NCBI RefSeq assembly: GCF_001866135.1
Contig: NZ_MODW01000007.1
Span: forward strand, 1-64,000
Length of the DNA stretch: 64,000 nt
Direction: 5' to 3'
Origin: Microbacterium sp. LCT-H2
GTDB lineage: Bacteria > Actinomycetota > Actinomycetes > Actinomycetales > Microbacteriaceae
Under the pieces are notes generated by a model. It was not told where the DNA came from and made no database searches. It saw only the letters and a list, made by a program, of their open reading frames with translations. Made by a program: the position numbers and the translations under genes. Numbering within the stretch: position 1 is the stretch's first letter; each line of letters starts with the position of its first letter. This document shows, one piece after another, positions 10,001-18,101 of this stretch.

Positions 10001-10469
10001 TCGCCGGGCACACCGCGGTCTGCAAGTCTCCTCGCCCTTGATCGTAGGTGGGCCCGGTGAGCCATGTGGGGCTCACCGCCGGGGTGATCGTGCCGGCGTT
10101 CGAGACGGTGATCGTCGCACACTGCAGGCTCAACCGCACGAGGATCGCATTGGAGTTCGTCGGACTGACGTTCTGCCGGTTCTCCGTCTGCACACCGGTG
10201 AGCACCGAGTTCGCCGGGCACTCCGTGGGAGCGTTGAAGTCCTTGTCGGAGCCGATCGTCGTCCCTTCGTACGAGACGCCGAGGTACAGCTGCGCCGGGT
10301 CGCCAGGCGCAGCTGTGGCCGGAAGCACCGGCGCGACGAGCGATCCGAGCACGAGGGCGAGCATTGTCGCGACCGCCCACGGTCGCCGCGGCGACAGCAG
10401 CCGCCGTCGTCTTCTCCGGTCCTGCTGTGGCTCATCGCGCTGTGGACTCGATTGCTGCGAAAACAGCAT
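4080..10469 (-). CDS. Giant sortase-anchored repeat protein, about 2129 residues
   Basis: The start at ATG 10469 is chosen because AGGGGAG lies just upstream; the open frame continues to 10574 without a better site. The order is: a basic signal peptide ending near ATAAPGDPAQ, a Cys-containing domain, and a GEVED-type domain (DFGDAP near residue 262 to GEVEDY near 426). Then come about 14 DUF11/DUF7507-type beta-sandwich repeats of roughly 115 residues. Most carry ITYSFLVTNTGNVTLTD, CPAGAASLAPG and VSPPSTV. The C-terminus has LAVTG, a membrane helix and RRREEDREQQ, a class E-type sorting signal. It is probably a long wall-anchored stalk or adhesin; the ligand is unknown. The likely sortase is at 20622..21428. 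Confidence 0.9.
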   Translation of the reverse strand: MLFSQQSSPQRDEPQQDRRRRRRLLSPRRPWAVATMLALVLGSLVAPVLPATAAPGDPAQLYLGVSYEGTTIGSDKDFNAPTECPANSVLTGVQTENRQNVSPTNSNAILVRLSLQCATITVSNAGTITPAVSPTWLTGPTYDQGRGDLQTAVCPANTVVHRITGTTFVGDGTNRWPSSVQITCRPLVLTATGELRIDLSATPTVLTAGENLNTTGGLDTPTPQCGPGGTTGVSDILVRGYRAQGGGEGIDGFTPSCTTIADDFGDAPASYGSVSQELNAATYLGWSADAETSMQSNASATGDNVVGGTAPNQTIDDETAVSAFGEIIAGVTGSYSVSVLASNKLSGLPATLVGWVDFNRNGVFDATEGASVVVPAGTPDGSSFTLTWSGIAPQTVAGQTFARFRIGAGSTLTTSTPTGTGGPGEVEDYALTITAAAPVLELTKTATPTTITAAGQPVTYTFAVSNTGNVAISDIGIDETAFSGTGTIGAVTCAATALAVGESTTCSATYTPTQADVDAGTITNTAVATGTSAANTPVESTPSTAVVTATRNTSLTVQKSATPSGPDDFVVGQVIDYSFIVTNTGNVTVTNVSIDETAFDGSGSLSPAVCPSTPLAPGAQMTCTATYTLTQADVDNGSVSNTATATGVPPGSLVPPVSPPSTVRVPVDPAPAITLEKSADTTAITGAGQTIAYSFLVTNSGNVTLTDVTVDEGAFSGTGPLDVTCPAGAASLAPGARVTCTATYTVTAADYNTAELSNTATATGTPPEGTPPVSPPSTVEIPVTPAPALTVSKTADRTEITAAGQTITYSFLLTNTGNVTLTDVGVDEVSFSGTGTPPVVTCPAGAASLAPGGTVTCTAPYVVTQADIDAGQLTNTATGTGNPPGGGEPPVSPPSTVVVPAIESPAITVVKSADPATVSTVGTPITYSFLVTNTGNVTLTDVTVTETAFTGTGTAPAITCPAGAASLAPSGQITCTATYTTTQADIDAGQITNTATATGTPPGETEPPVSPPSTAIVTVPPAPSLTVAKTADRTEITAAGQTITYSFLITNTGNVTLTDVGVTEAVFTGTGTPPVVTCPAGAASLAPGATVTCTAPYVVTQEDVDAGGVTNTATVTGNPPGPGTPPVSPPSTVVVPSIESPGITVVKSASPSAAADYDVGQEITYSFVVTNTGNVTLTDVTVDETAFSGSGEMSPITCPAGAASLAPGAQVTCTATYTLTQADVDAGRLTNTATATGTPPSGEPPVSPPSTVQIPGDPQPALTVVKSADRSTITAAGQTITYSFLVTNTGNVTITDATVTETSFSGTGTAPVVTCPEAASSLAPGAQVTCTAPYVVTQADVDAGGVTNAATVTGNPPGGGEPPVSPPSEVEVPSDPQPALTVVKSADRSTITAAGQTITYSFLVTNTGNVTITDATVTETSFSGTGTAPVVTCPEAASSLAPGAQVTCTAPYVVTQADVDAGGVTNAATVTGNPPGGGEPPVSPPSEVEVPSDPQPAMTVVKSADRSTITAAGQTITYSFLVTNTGNVTITDATVTETSFSGTGTAPVAECPAGAASLAPGAQVTCTAEYVVTQADVDAGGVTNAATVTGTPPGGGEPPVSPPSEVEVPSDPQPALTVVKTADRSTITAAGQTITYSFLVTNTGNVTLTDVAVDEGAFTGTGTPPVVTCPEAASSLAPGAQVTCTAPYVVTQADMDAGQITNAATVTGTPPGGGEPPVSPPSTVVVPGDRTPAITVVKSATPDSPDAYEVGQEVTYSFVVTNTGNVTLTDVTVDEGSFSGTGTMSDIVCPAGAASMAPAAQIICTATYELTQADIDAGQVTNTATATGVPPGDLVPPVSPPSQARVPALPAPDLSIVKSATPATMTTVGQTLRYDFVVTNTGNVTLTDVAVDEGGFSGTGDLSPVVCPEEASSMLPGQTVTCSATYTTTQADVDSGALTNTATATGTPPGGGEPPVSPPSTVRVPFDGTNGLDIEKRATAVDVNGNGRTDPGDRVEWTIIVTNIGAQTVDDIVVTDPTAGPVTCPATSLASGEEMTCTVPPHTVTADDVRRGGVRNVATATGNTPGGPVDPPSSQTFTRVLPPPPSGLAVTGGVLSAGGLLLGGLMILAGLGLGLTRGLRRREEDREQQ
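6001..6693. repeat. Nearly identical 354-bp tandem repeats within the surface protein
   Basis: Two consecutive units, about 6001-6354 and 6355-6693, look identical or almost identical over roughly 340 bp by eye. A third, slightly diverged unit lies at about 5645-6000. One unit encodes 118 residues, one DUF11-type repeat. Such similarity against otherwise diverged repeats points to recent unequal recombination or gene conversion. Confidence 0.85.
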
Positions 10470-10643
10470 GACGCTCCCCTGTTCTGTGCCCAGTTCCCCC
10501 ACCCCTCCGAACTGAGCTATCGCTGAGAGTAGGGCGAAAGGTGCGGAATCTCCATAGCCACTTCCATCCACCAAGGATGAGGACGTATGTCACTGGTCGG
10601 ACGGGGAAGTACCGGTCAGCCGCGGACGTTTGCGGGAAAACAG

Positions 10644-10674
10644 AAAGAGTCGGTCAGATTCTGACCGACTCTTT
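10644..10674 (-). terminator. Intrinsic terminator after tRNA-Leu
   Basis: AAAGAGTCGGTCAG and its exact complement form a 14-bp stem with an ATT loop. On the minus strand the stem is followed by CTGTTTTCCC. It lies 17 bases beyond the 3' end of the minus-strand tRNA gene. Confidence 0.85.
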
Positions 10675-10690
10675 CATGAATGTCTCGCTG

Positions 10691-10773
10691 TGCGCGAGGG
10701 GGGACTTGAACCCCCACGTCCATAAGGACACTGGCACCTGAAGCCAGCGCGTCTACCATTCCGCCACTCGCGC
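10691..10773 (-). tRNA. tRNA-Leu (anticodon CAG)
   Basis: The 83-base minus-strand gene folds as a class II tRNA. The acceptor GCGCGAG pairs with CTCGCGC and is followed by discriminator A. The anticodon stem CTGGC/GCCAG surrounds the loop TTCAGGT, giving anticodon CAG. There is a long variable arm and a TTCAAGT T-loop. The CCA end is not encoded. A strong terminator follows. Confidence 0.97.
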
Positions 10774-10918
10774 GAGCGTCTCGTTCCGAAGAACTCAACT
10801 TTCCGAGGATATCACGCGTTTTCGGCCTCGTTGCACACCTCGGGAAGGGGCGTCGGCGGCGTTCCCCCAGGTCACCTGGCTACGATGTCCCTACCGGTCG
10901 GCATGCCAGAGGAGCCCA

Positions 10919-11644
10919 GTGGGACTACTTGACAGCTTTGAGAAGGGTCTCGAGCGCGCAGTGAACAGCGCGTTCGCGAAGACCTTCCGCAGCGGCATCC
11001 AGCCCGTGGAGATCGCTTCGGCGCTGCGACGCGAGGCGGATACCACTGCGGCCGTGGTGAGCCGCGACCGCATCATCACGCCCAACAACTACGTCGTGCG
11101 CCTCAGCCCCGACGACGCCGAGCGCATGCGCGGGCTCGGCGGCGCTCTGACGGACGAGCTGCACGCGCTCCTCACGAAGCACGCGAAGTCCCAGGGTTAC
11201 AGCTTCGCCGGTCCCCTCACCATCACGCTCGAAGCGGACGACAAGGTCGCCACCGGCACCGTCCGCGTCACCTCGGGCACCGTCGAAGGACGCGTGAGCT
11301 GGCAGGCCGTGGTCGACGTCGATGGACGCCGGCACACCCTCACGCGTGCCCGCACGGTGATCGGCCGCGGCTCCGATGCCGACATCACCATCGCCGACGC
11401 GGGCTCGAGCCGTCGTCATGCCGAGATCCTCTGGGACGGCGAGCGCGCCATGCTCCGCGACATGGGGTCCACGAACGGTACGAAGGTCGACGGGCAGAAG
11501 CTCCGCGAAGCCGCCCTCCCCTCCGACACCACGATCACGATCGGTCGCACCGATCTCGTGTTCCGCATCGTCCCCGTCGCCACCCCGTCGCGGTCGTCTC
11601 GCCCCGACGACGACGCGACCCGCGTGTTCGGAGCCCTCGGATGA
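10919..11644 (+). CDS. fhaA: FHA domain protein FhaA (DUF3662-FHA)
   Basis: This 241-residue cytoplasmic protein has the FhaA layout: an N-terminal DUF3662 domain (about residues 1-120, MGLLDSFEKGLERAV) and a C-terminal phosphothreonine-binding FHA domain (about 145-220) with GRGSDADI, SRRHAEI and STNGTKV. The usual flexible linker is short. The GTG start at 10919 follows AGAGGAG. FhaA proteins bind threonine-phosphorylated partners, including MurJ and cell-wall regulators, downstream of PknA/PknB. It heads an operon of seven tightly packed genes. A possible -10 (TACGAT, 10881-10886) is present without a clear -35. Confidence 0.95.
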   Translation: MGLLDSFEKGLERAVNSAFAKTFRSGIQPVEIASALRREADTTAAVVSRDRIITPNNYVVRLSPDDAERMRGLGGALTDELHALLTKHAKSQGYSFAGPLTITLEADDKVATGTVRVTSGTVEGRVSWQAVVDVDGRRHTLTRARTVIGRGSDADITIADAGSSRRHAEILWDGERAMLRDMGSTNGTKVDGQKLREAALPSDTTITIGRTDLVFRIVPVATPSRSSRPDDDATRVFGALG

Positions 11645-12159
11645 GCGAACTGGTCCTGCTCCTGCTCCGCATCGGCTTCCTCGTGCTGATGTGGTTCTTC
11701 GTGTTCGGGGTCGTCTACTCCCTGCGCGCCGATCTGTTCGGGGTGCGCGCCCGCAAGCTCCCCGCCGAGGCCACCGCGGGAGCACCGGCTGCCGCCGCTG
11801 CGGCACCGGCCGCTCCGCCCCGTCCCTCGTCGGCACGACCGTCGACCGGCCCCGCGACCGTGGCGACGGCGAAGCGCCTCGTGATCACCTCCGGACCGAA
11901 GGCGGGCCTCGAGCTCCCCCTCGGCTCCGACGCGATGACGATCGGCCGCTCCAGCGAATCCGCCCTCGTGATCCGCGACGACTACACCTCCAGCCACCAC
12001 GCCCGGCTCCTGCTCCGCGGCGACACCTGGGCGATCCAGGACCTCGACTCGACGAACGGCACGTTCGTCGCCGGCCAGCGGGTGACGGGCGGCCCGGTCT
12101 CCCTGAGCCTCGGCACCCCGGTCAAGGTCGGCGCGACGACGTTCGAGTTGAGGGCCTGA
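11641..12159 (+). CDS. fhaB: FHA domain protein FhaB (FipA), membrane-linked
   Basis: The 172-residue protein has an N-terminal membrane helix (about residues 3-28), an Ala/Pro-rich linker and an FHA domain from about residue 78, with IGRSSESALVI, SSHHARL and STNGTFV. It overlaps fhaA by four bases (ATGA), indicating translational coupling. In mycobacteria the counterpart links the kinase PknB to the division machinery through FtsZ and FtsQ. The same role is inferred here from family and operon. Confidence 0.95.
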   Translation: MSELVLLLLRIGFLVLMWFFVFGVVYSLRADLFGVRARKLPAEATAGAPAAAAAAPAAPPRPSSARPSTGPATVATAKRLVITSGPKAGLELPLGSDAMTIGRSSESALVIRDDYTSSHHARLLLRGDTWAIQDLDSTNGTFVAGQRVTGGPVSLSLGTPVKVGATTFELRA

Positions 12160-12166
12160 CGCCGGC

Positions 12167-13471
12167 ATGGTCTTCGAAGGCTCGAGCGCCGCGATCTCCC
12201 ATACCGGGAAGGTCCGCTCCAACAACCAGGACTCCGGGTATTCCGGGGCGAACCTGTTCGTCGTCGCCGACGGCATGGGCGGACACGCGGGCGGCGACGT
12301 CGCCTCCAGCATCGCCATCCAGCGCATGGAGCCGCTGGACCAGCCGTACTCCTCCACGGAGGACGCGCAGGCCGCCCTCCAGGCCGCCGCCACGACGGCC
12401 GCCGGCGACCTCATCCGCGCGGCCAAGGACCGCCCGGAGCTCGCCGGACTCGGCACCACGCTCAGCGCCATCATCATGGTCGACGAGTACGCCGTCATCG
12501 GCCACATCGGCGACTCCCGCATCTATCTCTACCGCGACGATGCGCTGACGCAGATCACGGCCGACCATACCTTCGTGCAGCGCCTCGTCGACTCCGGCCG
12601 CATCACGCCGGAGGAGGCCAGGTACCACCCGCGGCGCTCCGTCCTCATGCGCGTGCTGAGCGACATGGACGCCGACCCCGAACTCGACATGTTCGTCATG
12701 CACGCGCAGCCCGGCGACCGCTGGCTGCTGTGCTCCGACGGCCTCTCGGGCGTCGTGGACGAGGCCCGCATCCTCAAGGCCATGCAGCTCGGTCTCGCCC
12801 CCGGCCGGACAGCCGACAACCTTCTCAAGCAGGCCCTCGACGGCGGCGCCCCCGACAACGTCACGATCGTGATCGTCGATGTGGGCGGACAGCACCCCGT
12901 CCACTCCGGCACCGCCACGATCGTCGGCGCGGCATCGAACCCGTCGGGCGTCTACGTGCCGCCGGTGCGGGCCCCGCGGAGCAACTGGCTGCACCCGGTT
13001 CGCCAGGCCGCGAACGAGCCGAGCCACTTCGAGCCGGCACCCGAGTATCTCGAGGAGCTGATCGAGGAGGACCGTCGTCGCGCCAAGCGCCGCCGGCTGG
13101 GCTGGATCGCCGGAACGCTCGTGGCGCTGGCCATGCTGGGCTTCGCCGCATTCGCCGCCTACAGCTGGACGCAGACGCGCTACTTCATCGGCGCCGATGA
13201 GGACAGCGTCGTGATCTTCCAGGGTGTGCAGCAGAACATCGGTCCGATCACGCTCTCGACACCGGTCGAGGACACCGAGATCCTCCTCGCCGACCTGCCG
13301 CCGTATCAGCGGGCCTCGGTCGAGCGCACCATCAGCGCGCGCTCGCTCTCGGACGCCATGGCCATCGTGGACCGTCTCCGCACGGGCGCCGAGGCGAACA
13401 TCATCGAGCAGACCCCGCTGCCCACGCCGCTCCCCTCCCCGAGCGCGACGCCCTCGGGAGGTGCGGGGTGA
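12167..13471 (+). CDS. pstP: PP2C-type serine/threonine phosphatase
   Basis: The 434-residue protein has an N-terminal PP2C domain with the metal-binding motifs VVADGMGGHAGGD, GLGTTLSA, IGDSRIYLYRDD, LCSDGLSGVV and GAPDNVTIVIV. It is followed by a linker, one membrane helix (about residues 310-330, LVALAMLGFAAFAAYSW) and a short extracellular tail. It reverses phosphorylation by the PknA and PknB kinases encoded downstream. It starts seven bases after fhaB and overlaps rodA by four bases, so it belongs to the same transcript. Confidence 0.96.
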   Translation: MVFEGSSAAISHTGKVRSNNQDSGYSGANLFVVADGMGGHAGGDVASSIAIQRMEPLDQPYSSTEDAQAALQAAATTAAGDLIRAAKDRPELAGLGTTLSAIIMVDEYAVIGHIGDSRIYLYRDDALTQITADHTFVQRLVDSGRITPEEARYHPRRSVLMRVLSDMDADPELDMFVMHAQPGDRWLLCSDGLSGVVDEARILKAMQLGLAPGRTADNLLKQALDGGAPDNVTIVIVDVGGQHPVHSGTATIVGAASNPSGVYVPPVRAPRSNWLHPVRQAANEPSHFEPAPEYLEELIEEDRRRAKRRRLGWIAGTLVALAMLGFAAFAAYSWTQTRYFIGADEDSVVIFQGVQQNIGPITLSTPVEDTEILLADLPPYQRASVERTISARSLSDAMAIVDRLRTGAEANIIEQTPLPTPLPSPSATPSGGAG

Positions 13472-14853
13472 GCACCGACGTCCAGGCCGACACCACGGTC
13501 ATCAAGGCTCTGCGCCGCCTGCGCATGCCGCAGACGCAGCGCAACCGCGAGTTCTGGCTGCTCCTCTTCGCCTGTGCGATCAGCGGCGCCGCCCTCACCC
13601 TCGTCCAGCTCGGCGCTCTCGGCACCATCGACCCGATGATCCTGGCGATCGGAGGCGGGCTGGCGGCTCTGGCCTTCGCCCTCCACATCGTGCTGCGCTT
13701 CGTGGCAGCCGACGCCGATCCCTTCGTCGTCCCGATCGCGACGCTGCTCACCGGACTCGGCGTCGCGATGATCTACCGGATCGACATCGCCTTCGCGAAC
13801 ACCGGGTGGAACGCCTACTCCACCAAACAGCTCGCCTGGACCGCCATCTCCCTCGCCGGAGCGATCACGGTGGTCATCCTGCTGCGCAACTACCGGATCC
13901 TCTTCCGGTATACCTACATCTTCGGCCTCGCCGGAATCCTCCTGCTGCTCCTGCCGTTCGTTCCCGGGCTGCGGATCCCCGATGCGAACGCGCAGGTGTG
14001 GGTCTCGCTCGGCGGCATGTTCGCCTTCCAGCCCGGAGAGCTCGCCAAGATCTGCCTCGCGATCTTCTTCGCCGGCTACCTCGTGCGGACGCGGGAGAGC
14101 CTGACGTCGGTGGGAAAGCGAGTGCTCGGGATCACCTGGCCGCGCATGCGCGAGCTCGGACCCGTGCTCGTCGTCTGGCTCGTCTCTCTCGGCATCATCG
14201 TCGTCCAGCGCGACCTCGGCACCGGAACGCTCATCTTCGGCATGTTCGTGGCCATGCTCTACGTCGCCACCGGCAAGACGAGCTGGGTGCTCATCGGTCT
14301 CGGCCTCGTGGTCGCGGGCGTCGCCGCCGCGTCCCAGATCCTCAGCTACGTGCAAGGGCGCTTCGTCAACTGGCTGTTCCTCTTCGACTCCTCGAAGGTC
14401 GACCCGGACGGCGCCGGCTATCAGCCCATGCAGGGGCTCTTCGGGCTCGCCCGCGGCGGGCTCATCGGCACCGGCTGGGGCCAGGGTCGCCCGGAGATCA
14501 CACCGCTCGCGCACAGCGACTACATCATCACCAGCCTCGGCGAGGAGCTCGGCCTCATCGGGCTCTTCGCGATCCTCTGCCTCTACATGGTGTTCGTCAG
14601 CCGCGGCGTCCGCATCGGTCTCGCCGGTCAGGACGACTTCGGCAAGCTCCTCGCCACCGGCCTGTCGTTCACCATCGCGCTGCAGGTGTTCATCATGGTC
14701 GGCGGTGTCACGCGGGTCATCCCGCTGACCGGTCTGACCACCCCGTTCCTGGCCGCCGGTGGCTCGTCGCTCGTCGCGAACTGGCTCATCGTGGCACTCC
14801 TCCTCCGCATCTCCGACGGCGTCCGCCGTCAGCCCCGGGTGGTGATCGGCTGA
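13468..14853 (+). CDS. rodA: SEDS peptidoglycan glycosyltransferase RodA/FtsW family
   Basis: The 461-residue membrane protein belongs to the SEDS family of lipid II polymerases. Signature stretches are FQPGELAKI, VVQRDLGTGT and SDYIITSLGEELGLIG, the last close to the family C-terminal motif, followed by PLTGLTTPFLAAGGSS. The partner transpeptidase PbpA is the next gene, starting one base later, as in other actinobacteria. Together they build wall peptidoglycan at the poles or septum. The GTG start overlaps the pstP stop by four bases. Confidence 0.95.
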   Translation: MSTDVQADTTVIKALRRLRMPQTQRNREFWLLLFACAISGAALTLVQLGALGTIDPMILAIGGGLAALAFALHIVLRFVAADADPFVVPIATLLTGLGVAMIYRIDIAFANTGWNAYSTKQLAWTAISLAGAITVVILLRNYRILFRYTYIFGLAGILLLLLPFVPGLRIPDANAQVWVSLGGMFAFQPGELAKICLAIFFAGYLVRTRESLTSVGKRVLGITWPRMRELGPVLVVWLVSLGIIVVQRDLGTGTLIFGMFVAMLYVATGKTSWVLIGLGLVVAGVAAASQILSYVQGRFVNWLFLFDSSKVDPDGAGYQPMQGLFGLARGGLIGTGWGQGRPEITPLAHSDYIITSLGEELGLIGLFAILCLYMVFVSRGVRIGLAGQDDFGKLLATGLSFTIALQVFIMVGGVTRVIPLTGLTTPFLAAGGSSLVANWLIVALLLRISDGVRRQPRVVIG

Positions 14854-14854
14854 C

Positions 14855-16309
14855 ATGACACGAGAACTCCGCAGACTCAGCATCGTCATGCTGTTCATGT
14901 TCATCGCGCTGTTCGCCGCGACGAGCTGGATCCAGGTCGTCGAGACGGACGGCCTGTCGCAGAATCCACACAACAAGCGCACCCGGCTGGACAGCTACGA
15001 GATCCAGCGCGGCGCGATCATCGTCGACGGCACGGCGATCGCCAACTCGGTCCCCAGCGACGACCAGTACCGATTCCAGCGCGTGTACACCGACGCCGAG
15101 ATGTGGGAGCCCGTCACCGGCTACTTCAACCCCGCGCTCGGCTCCAGCACCGGGATCGAGGAGGCGATGAACGCCGACCTCTCCGGAACCGGCTCCAACG
15201 CGTTCTTCGCAGAGATCGAGCGGATCCTCTCCGGTCAACCGCAGCGCGGATTCAGCGTCGAGCTGTCGTTGAACACGGCAGCGCAGCGCGCCGCCACCGA
15301 GGCCCTGGACGGCCTGCAGGGCGCCGTCGTCGCGATGGACCCGAAGACCGGGCGCATCCTCGCGCTGGCGTCCACTCCGGGCTTCGACACCAACAGCATG
15401 GCGACCCACGACGCGAACGCCGCCAACGCGACCTACGACCAGCTCGTGGCCGACCCCGGCAAGCCGCTGTCGAACCGCGCGATCGCCGGTGATCTCAATC
15501 CCCCGGGGTCGACCTTCAAGATCGTCGTGGCGGCGGCCGCCTACGCCAGTGGCGAGTGGACGCCGGAGTCGACCCTCCCCAACCCCGCCTCGTACACGCT
15601 GCCGGGCTCGAACAGTCGCGTCTCCAACGCGTGGGGCGGCACCTGCGGCTCCGGCGCGACGGTCACGATCGCCGAAGCGATCCGTCTCAGCTGCAACATC
15701 CCCATGGCCGAGCTCGCGGTCGAGCTCGGCGATGACACGATCCGGGAGATGGCGGAGAAGTTCGGGTTCAACCGTAGCTTCGACATCCCGCTCACCTCGA
15801 CGCCCTCGAGCTACCCCCAGGGACTCGACGACGCGCAGACCGCCCTCACCGGATTCGGGCAGGGACAGGTGACCGCGACGCCCCTGCAGATCGCCATGGT
15901 CTCCGCCGGCATCGCCAACGACGGCGTCGTGATGAACCCGCAGATGGTCGACGCCGTGATCGGCAACGACCTCTCGGTGATCCGGTCGTTCGACAGCACC
16001 GAGTTCGGCCGCGCGATGGAGCCGGACGTGGCGGACGAGGTGACCTCCGCCATGGTGGCCAGCGTCTCAAACGGCGCGGCGCAGGGTGCAAGAATAGACG
16101 GGGTCGACGTGGCCGGTAAGACCGGAACGGCGGAGAACGGAAACAGGCCGCACACGCTGTGGTTCACGGGGTTCGCCCCCGCGGACGACCCCGCGGTCGC
16201 GGTAGCGGTCGTCGTCGAGAACGGCGGCGGACAGGGTCAATCAGGAAGCGGGGACACCATCGCCGCTCCGATTGCGAAGAAGGTCATAGAGGCGGTGCTG
16301 GGCAGATGA
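14855..16309 (+). CDS. pbpA: Class B penicillin-binding protein PbpA
   Basis: The 484-residue protein has a short cytoplasmic N-terminus, one signal-anchor helix (about residues 8-28), a dimerisation region and a transpeptidase domain. The active-site motifs are in order: STFK in [13 protein letters not shown] in [11 protein letters not shown], and KTG in VAGKTGTAE. It cross-links peptidoglycan made by the SEDS partner encoded immediately upstream and is the direct target of beta-lactams. The next gene, pknA, starts inside its stop codon. Confidence 0.96.
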   Translation: MTRELRRLSIVMLFMFIALFAATSWIQVVETDGLSQNPHNKRTRLDSYEIQRGAIIVDGTAIANSVPSDDQYRFQRVYTDAEMWEPVTGYFNPALGSSTGIEEAMNADLSGTGSNAFFAEIERILSGQPQRGFSVELSLNTAAQRAATEALDGLQGAVVAMDPKTGRILALASTPGFDTNSMATHDANAANATYDQLVADPGKPLSNRAIAGDLNPPGSTFKIVVAAAAYASGEWTPESTLPNPASYTLPGSNSRVSNAWGGTCGSGATVTIAEAIRLSCNIPMAELAVELGDDTIREMAEKFGFNRSFDIPLTSTPSSYPQGLDDAQTALTGFGQGQVTATPLQIAMVSAGIANDGVVMNPQMVDAVIGNDLSVIRSFDSTEFGRAMEPDVADEVTSAMVASVSNGAAQGARIDGVDVAGKTGTAENGNRPHTLWFTGFAPADDPAVAVAVVVENGGGQGQSGSGDTIAAPIAKKVIEAVLGR

Positions 16310-18057
16310 GGCCGACGCAGGGTGTGTCGTTCGGTGGTCGCTACGAGCTGCAGTCGCGGATTGCGATCGGCGGCATGGGCGAGGTGTGGGAGGCGACGGA
16401 TCACGTCATCGGGCGCACCGTCGCCATCAAGATCCTCAAGGACGAGTACATGGGGGACCCCGGGTTCCTCGAGCGATTCCGCGCGGAGGCGCGTCACGCC
16501 GCGCTCGTCAACCACGAGGGCATCGCCAGCGTGTTCGACTACGGCGAGGAGAACGGCAGCGCCTACCTCGTCATGGAGCTCGTTCCGGGTGAAGCCCTCT
16601 CGACGATCCTCGAGCGGGACGGCGCGCTGAGTGCCGACAAGACGCTCGACATCGTCGCGCAGACCGCTTCGGCCCTCCAGGCCGCACACGCGGCGGGTCT
16701 CGTGCACCGCGACATCAAGCCGGGAAACCTCCTCATCACGCCGGACGGTCGCGTGAAGATCACCGACTTCGGTATCGCCCGCATCGCCGATCAGGTCCCG
16801 CTCACGGCGACCGGGCAGGTGATGGGCACAGTGCAGTACCTGTCGCCGGAGCAGGCATCTGGCCACCCCGCCTCCCCTGCGACCGACACGTACTCGCTGG
16901 GCATCGTCGCGTACGAGTGCCTCGCCGGCAAGCGCCCCTTCACCGGCGAATCGCAGGTGGCGATCGCCATGGCGCAGATCAACGAGCAGCCGCCACCGCT
17001 GCCGCCGACGGTGCCGATCCCGGTGCAGAACCTCGTCATGGCGATGATCGCGAAGAAGCCGGCGGACCGCCCGTCCTCCTCGGCCACGGTCGCCCGGGCT
17101 GCCCAGGCCCTCCGCCGCGGAGACCTGAACTCCGCCGCCATCGCCGTGCCCGCCATCGCGACGGGCGGCATCACCGGGGACGACGACGCCACGCGGATGC
17201 TGACCGCGACCGGCGACGACGGCACGACGCGAATCCTGCCCACCACCGCGCAGCTGCCCACCGACGAGGCCGTCGCGGAAGAGCAGGAAAAGAAAAAGAA
17301 GAAGAAGAGCGCCTGGACGTGGCCGCTGATCGCGTTGCTCGTCCTGCTGCTCATCGTCGTCGCCGGCACGCTGTGGGCACTGTTCGGCAACCAGGGCAAG
17401 GACGCCGACCCCGACCCCACCGGGTCCGTGAGCCGCACACCCACGCGGGTCGAGTCCGAGACGCCGACCCCGCCGCCGACTCCTGAAGAGACACGCGTCG
17501 ACGTGACCGCTCTCGGGCTCAACGGCATGGACTGCGGCACCGCCACCGCGACGCTCAAGGAAGCCGGGTTCTCCGACATCGCCTGCGGTGAGGGCGACCC
17601 CGCCCCCACCGACGGCGATGTCGGCAAGGTCTACCGGGTGCAGCCGGAGGGGAATGTCGCGACCACGACCCCCATCGCCCTCACGGTCTACGCGGGCCGC
17701 ACGCCGTTGCCGACGCCGACGGACGTTCCCACGATCACCGGCGACCCGATCGCCGGCAGCACCGTGACGATCTCCTGGGGCACGGGTTTCACCTGCCCCA
17801 GTGGCACGACGCTGTCCGGCTACGTCGTCTCGCTGCAGAACGGCACCTTCGCTTCGGGTGGGCCGAACTTCCAGCCGACGGAGCGCAACGCGCAGGTGAC
17901 GGTCGGCGACGCCGTGGGGAAGCAGCTCATCGCGACGTATCAGGGACTCTGCTCCGGTGGCGACCAGCGCACGTCGAACGCCTCCCCGCCGCTGTCCGTC
18001 ACGATCGTGGCCCCGGAGGACGGCGCGGGTGACGGCGAGGACGGCGCCCAAGGGTAG
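16306..18057 (+). CDS. pknA: Serine/threonine protein kinase PknA
   Basis: The ATG at 16306 overlaps the pbpA stop by four bases; the longer open frame to 16159 lies inside pbpA and was rejected. The 583-residue receptor-type kinase has ATP-binding Lys42, catalytic HRDIKPGN (Asp136) and DFG at 154-156. A lysine-rich juxtamembrane run (KKKKKK) precedes one membrane helix at about 337-361. The extracellular part has one PASTA-like domain (about 398-467) and a further beta-rich region ending in acidic and Gly residues. The mycobacterial PknA lacks PASTA, so the outer part differs. It probably phosphorylates wall and division proteins and FHA partners. Confidence 0.95.
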   Translation: MRPTQGVSFGGRYELQSRIAIGGMGEVWEATDHVIGRTVAIKILKDEYMGDPGFLERFRAEARHAALVNHEGIASVFDYGEENGSAYLVMELVPGEALSTILERDGALSADKTLDIVAQTASALQAAHAAGLVHRDIKPGNLLITPDGRVKITDFGIARIADQVPLTATGQVMGTVQYLSPEQASGHPASPATDTYSLGIVAYECLAGKRPFTGESQVAIAMAQINEQPPPLPPTVPIPVQNLVMAMIAKKPADRPSSSATVARAAQALRRGDLNSAAIAVPAIATGGITGDDDATRMLTATGDDGTTRILPTTAQLPTDEAVAEEQEKKKKKKSAWTWPLIALLVLLLIVVAGTLWALFGNQGKDADPDPTGSVSRTPTRVESETPTPPPTPEETRVDVTALGLNGMDCGTATATLKEAGFSDIACGEGDPAPTDGDVGKVYRVQPEGNVATTTPIALTVYAGRTPLPTPTDVPTITGDPIAGSTVTISWGTGFTCPSGTTLSGYVVSLQNGTFASGGPNFQPTERNAQVTVGDAVGKQLIATYQGLCSGGDQRTSNASPPLSVTIVAPEDGAGDGEDGAQG

Positions 18058-18101
18058 CCTGAGTATCCAGTCCAGCCATAGTCGTTTCCAGGGGGTCATC
18101 C

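Noticed and set aside
16159..16305. N-terminal extension of PknA
   Set aside because: It lies inside pbpA in another frame; ATG 16306 gives the normal kinase N-terminus.
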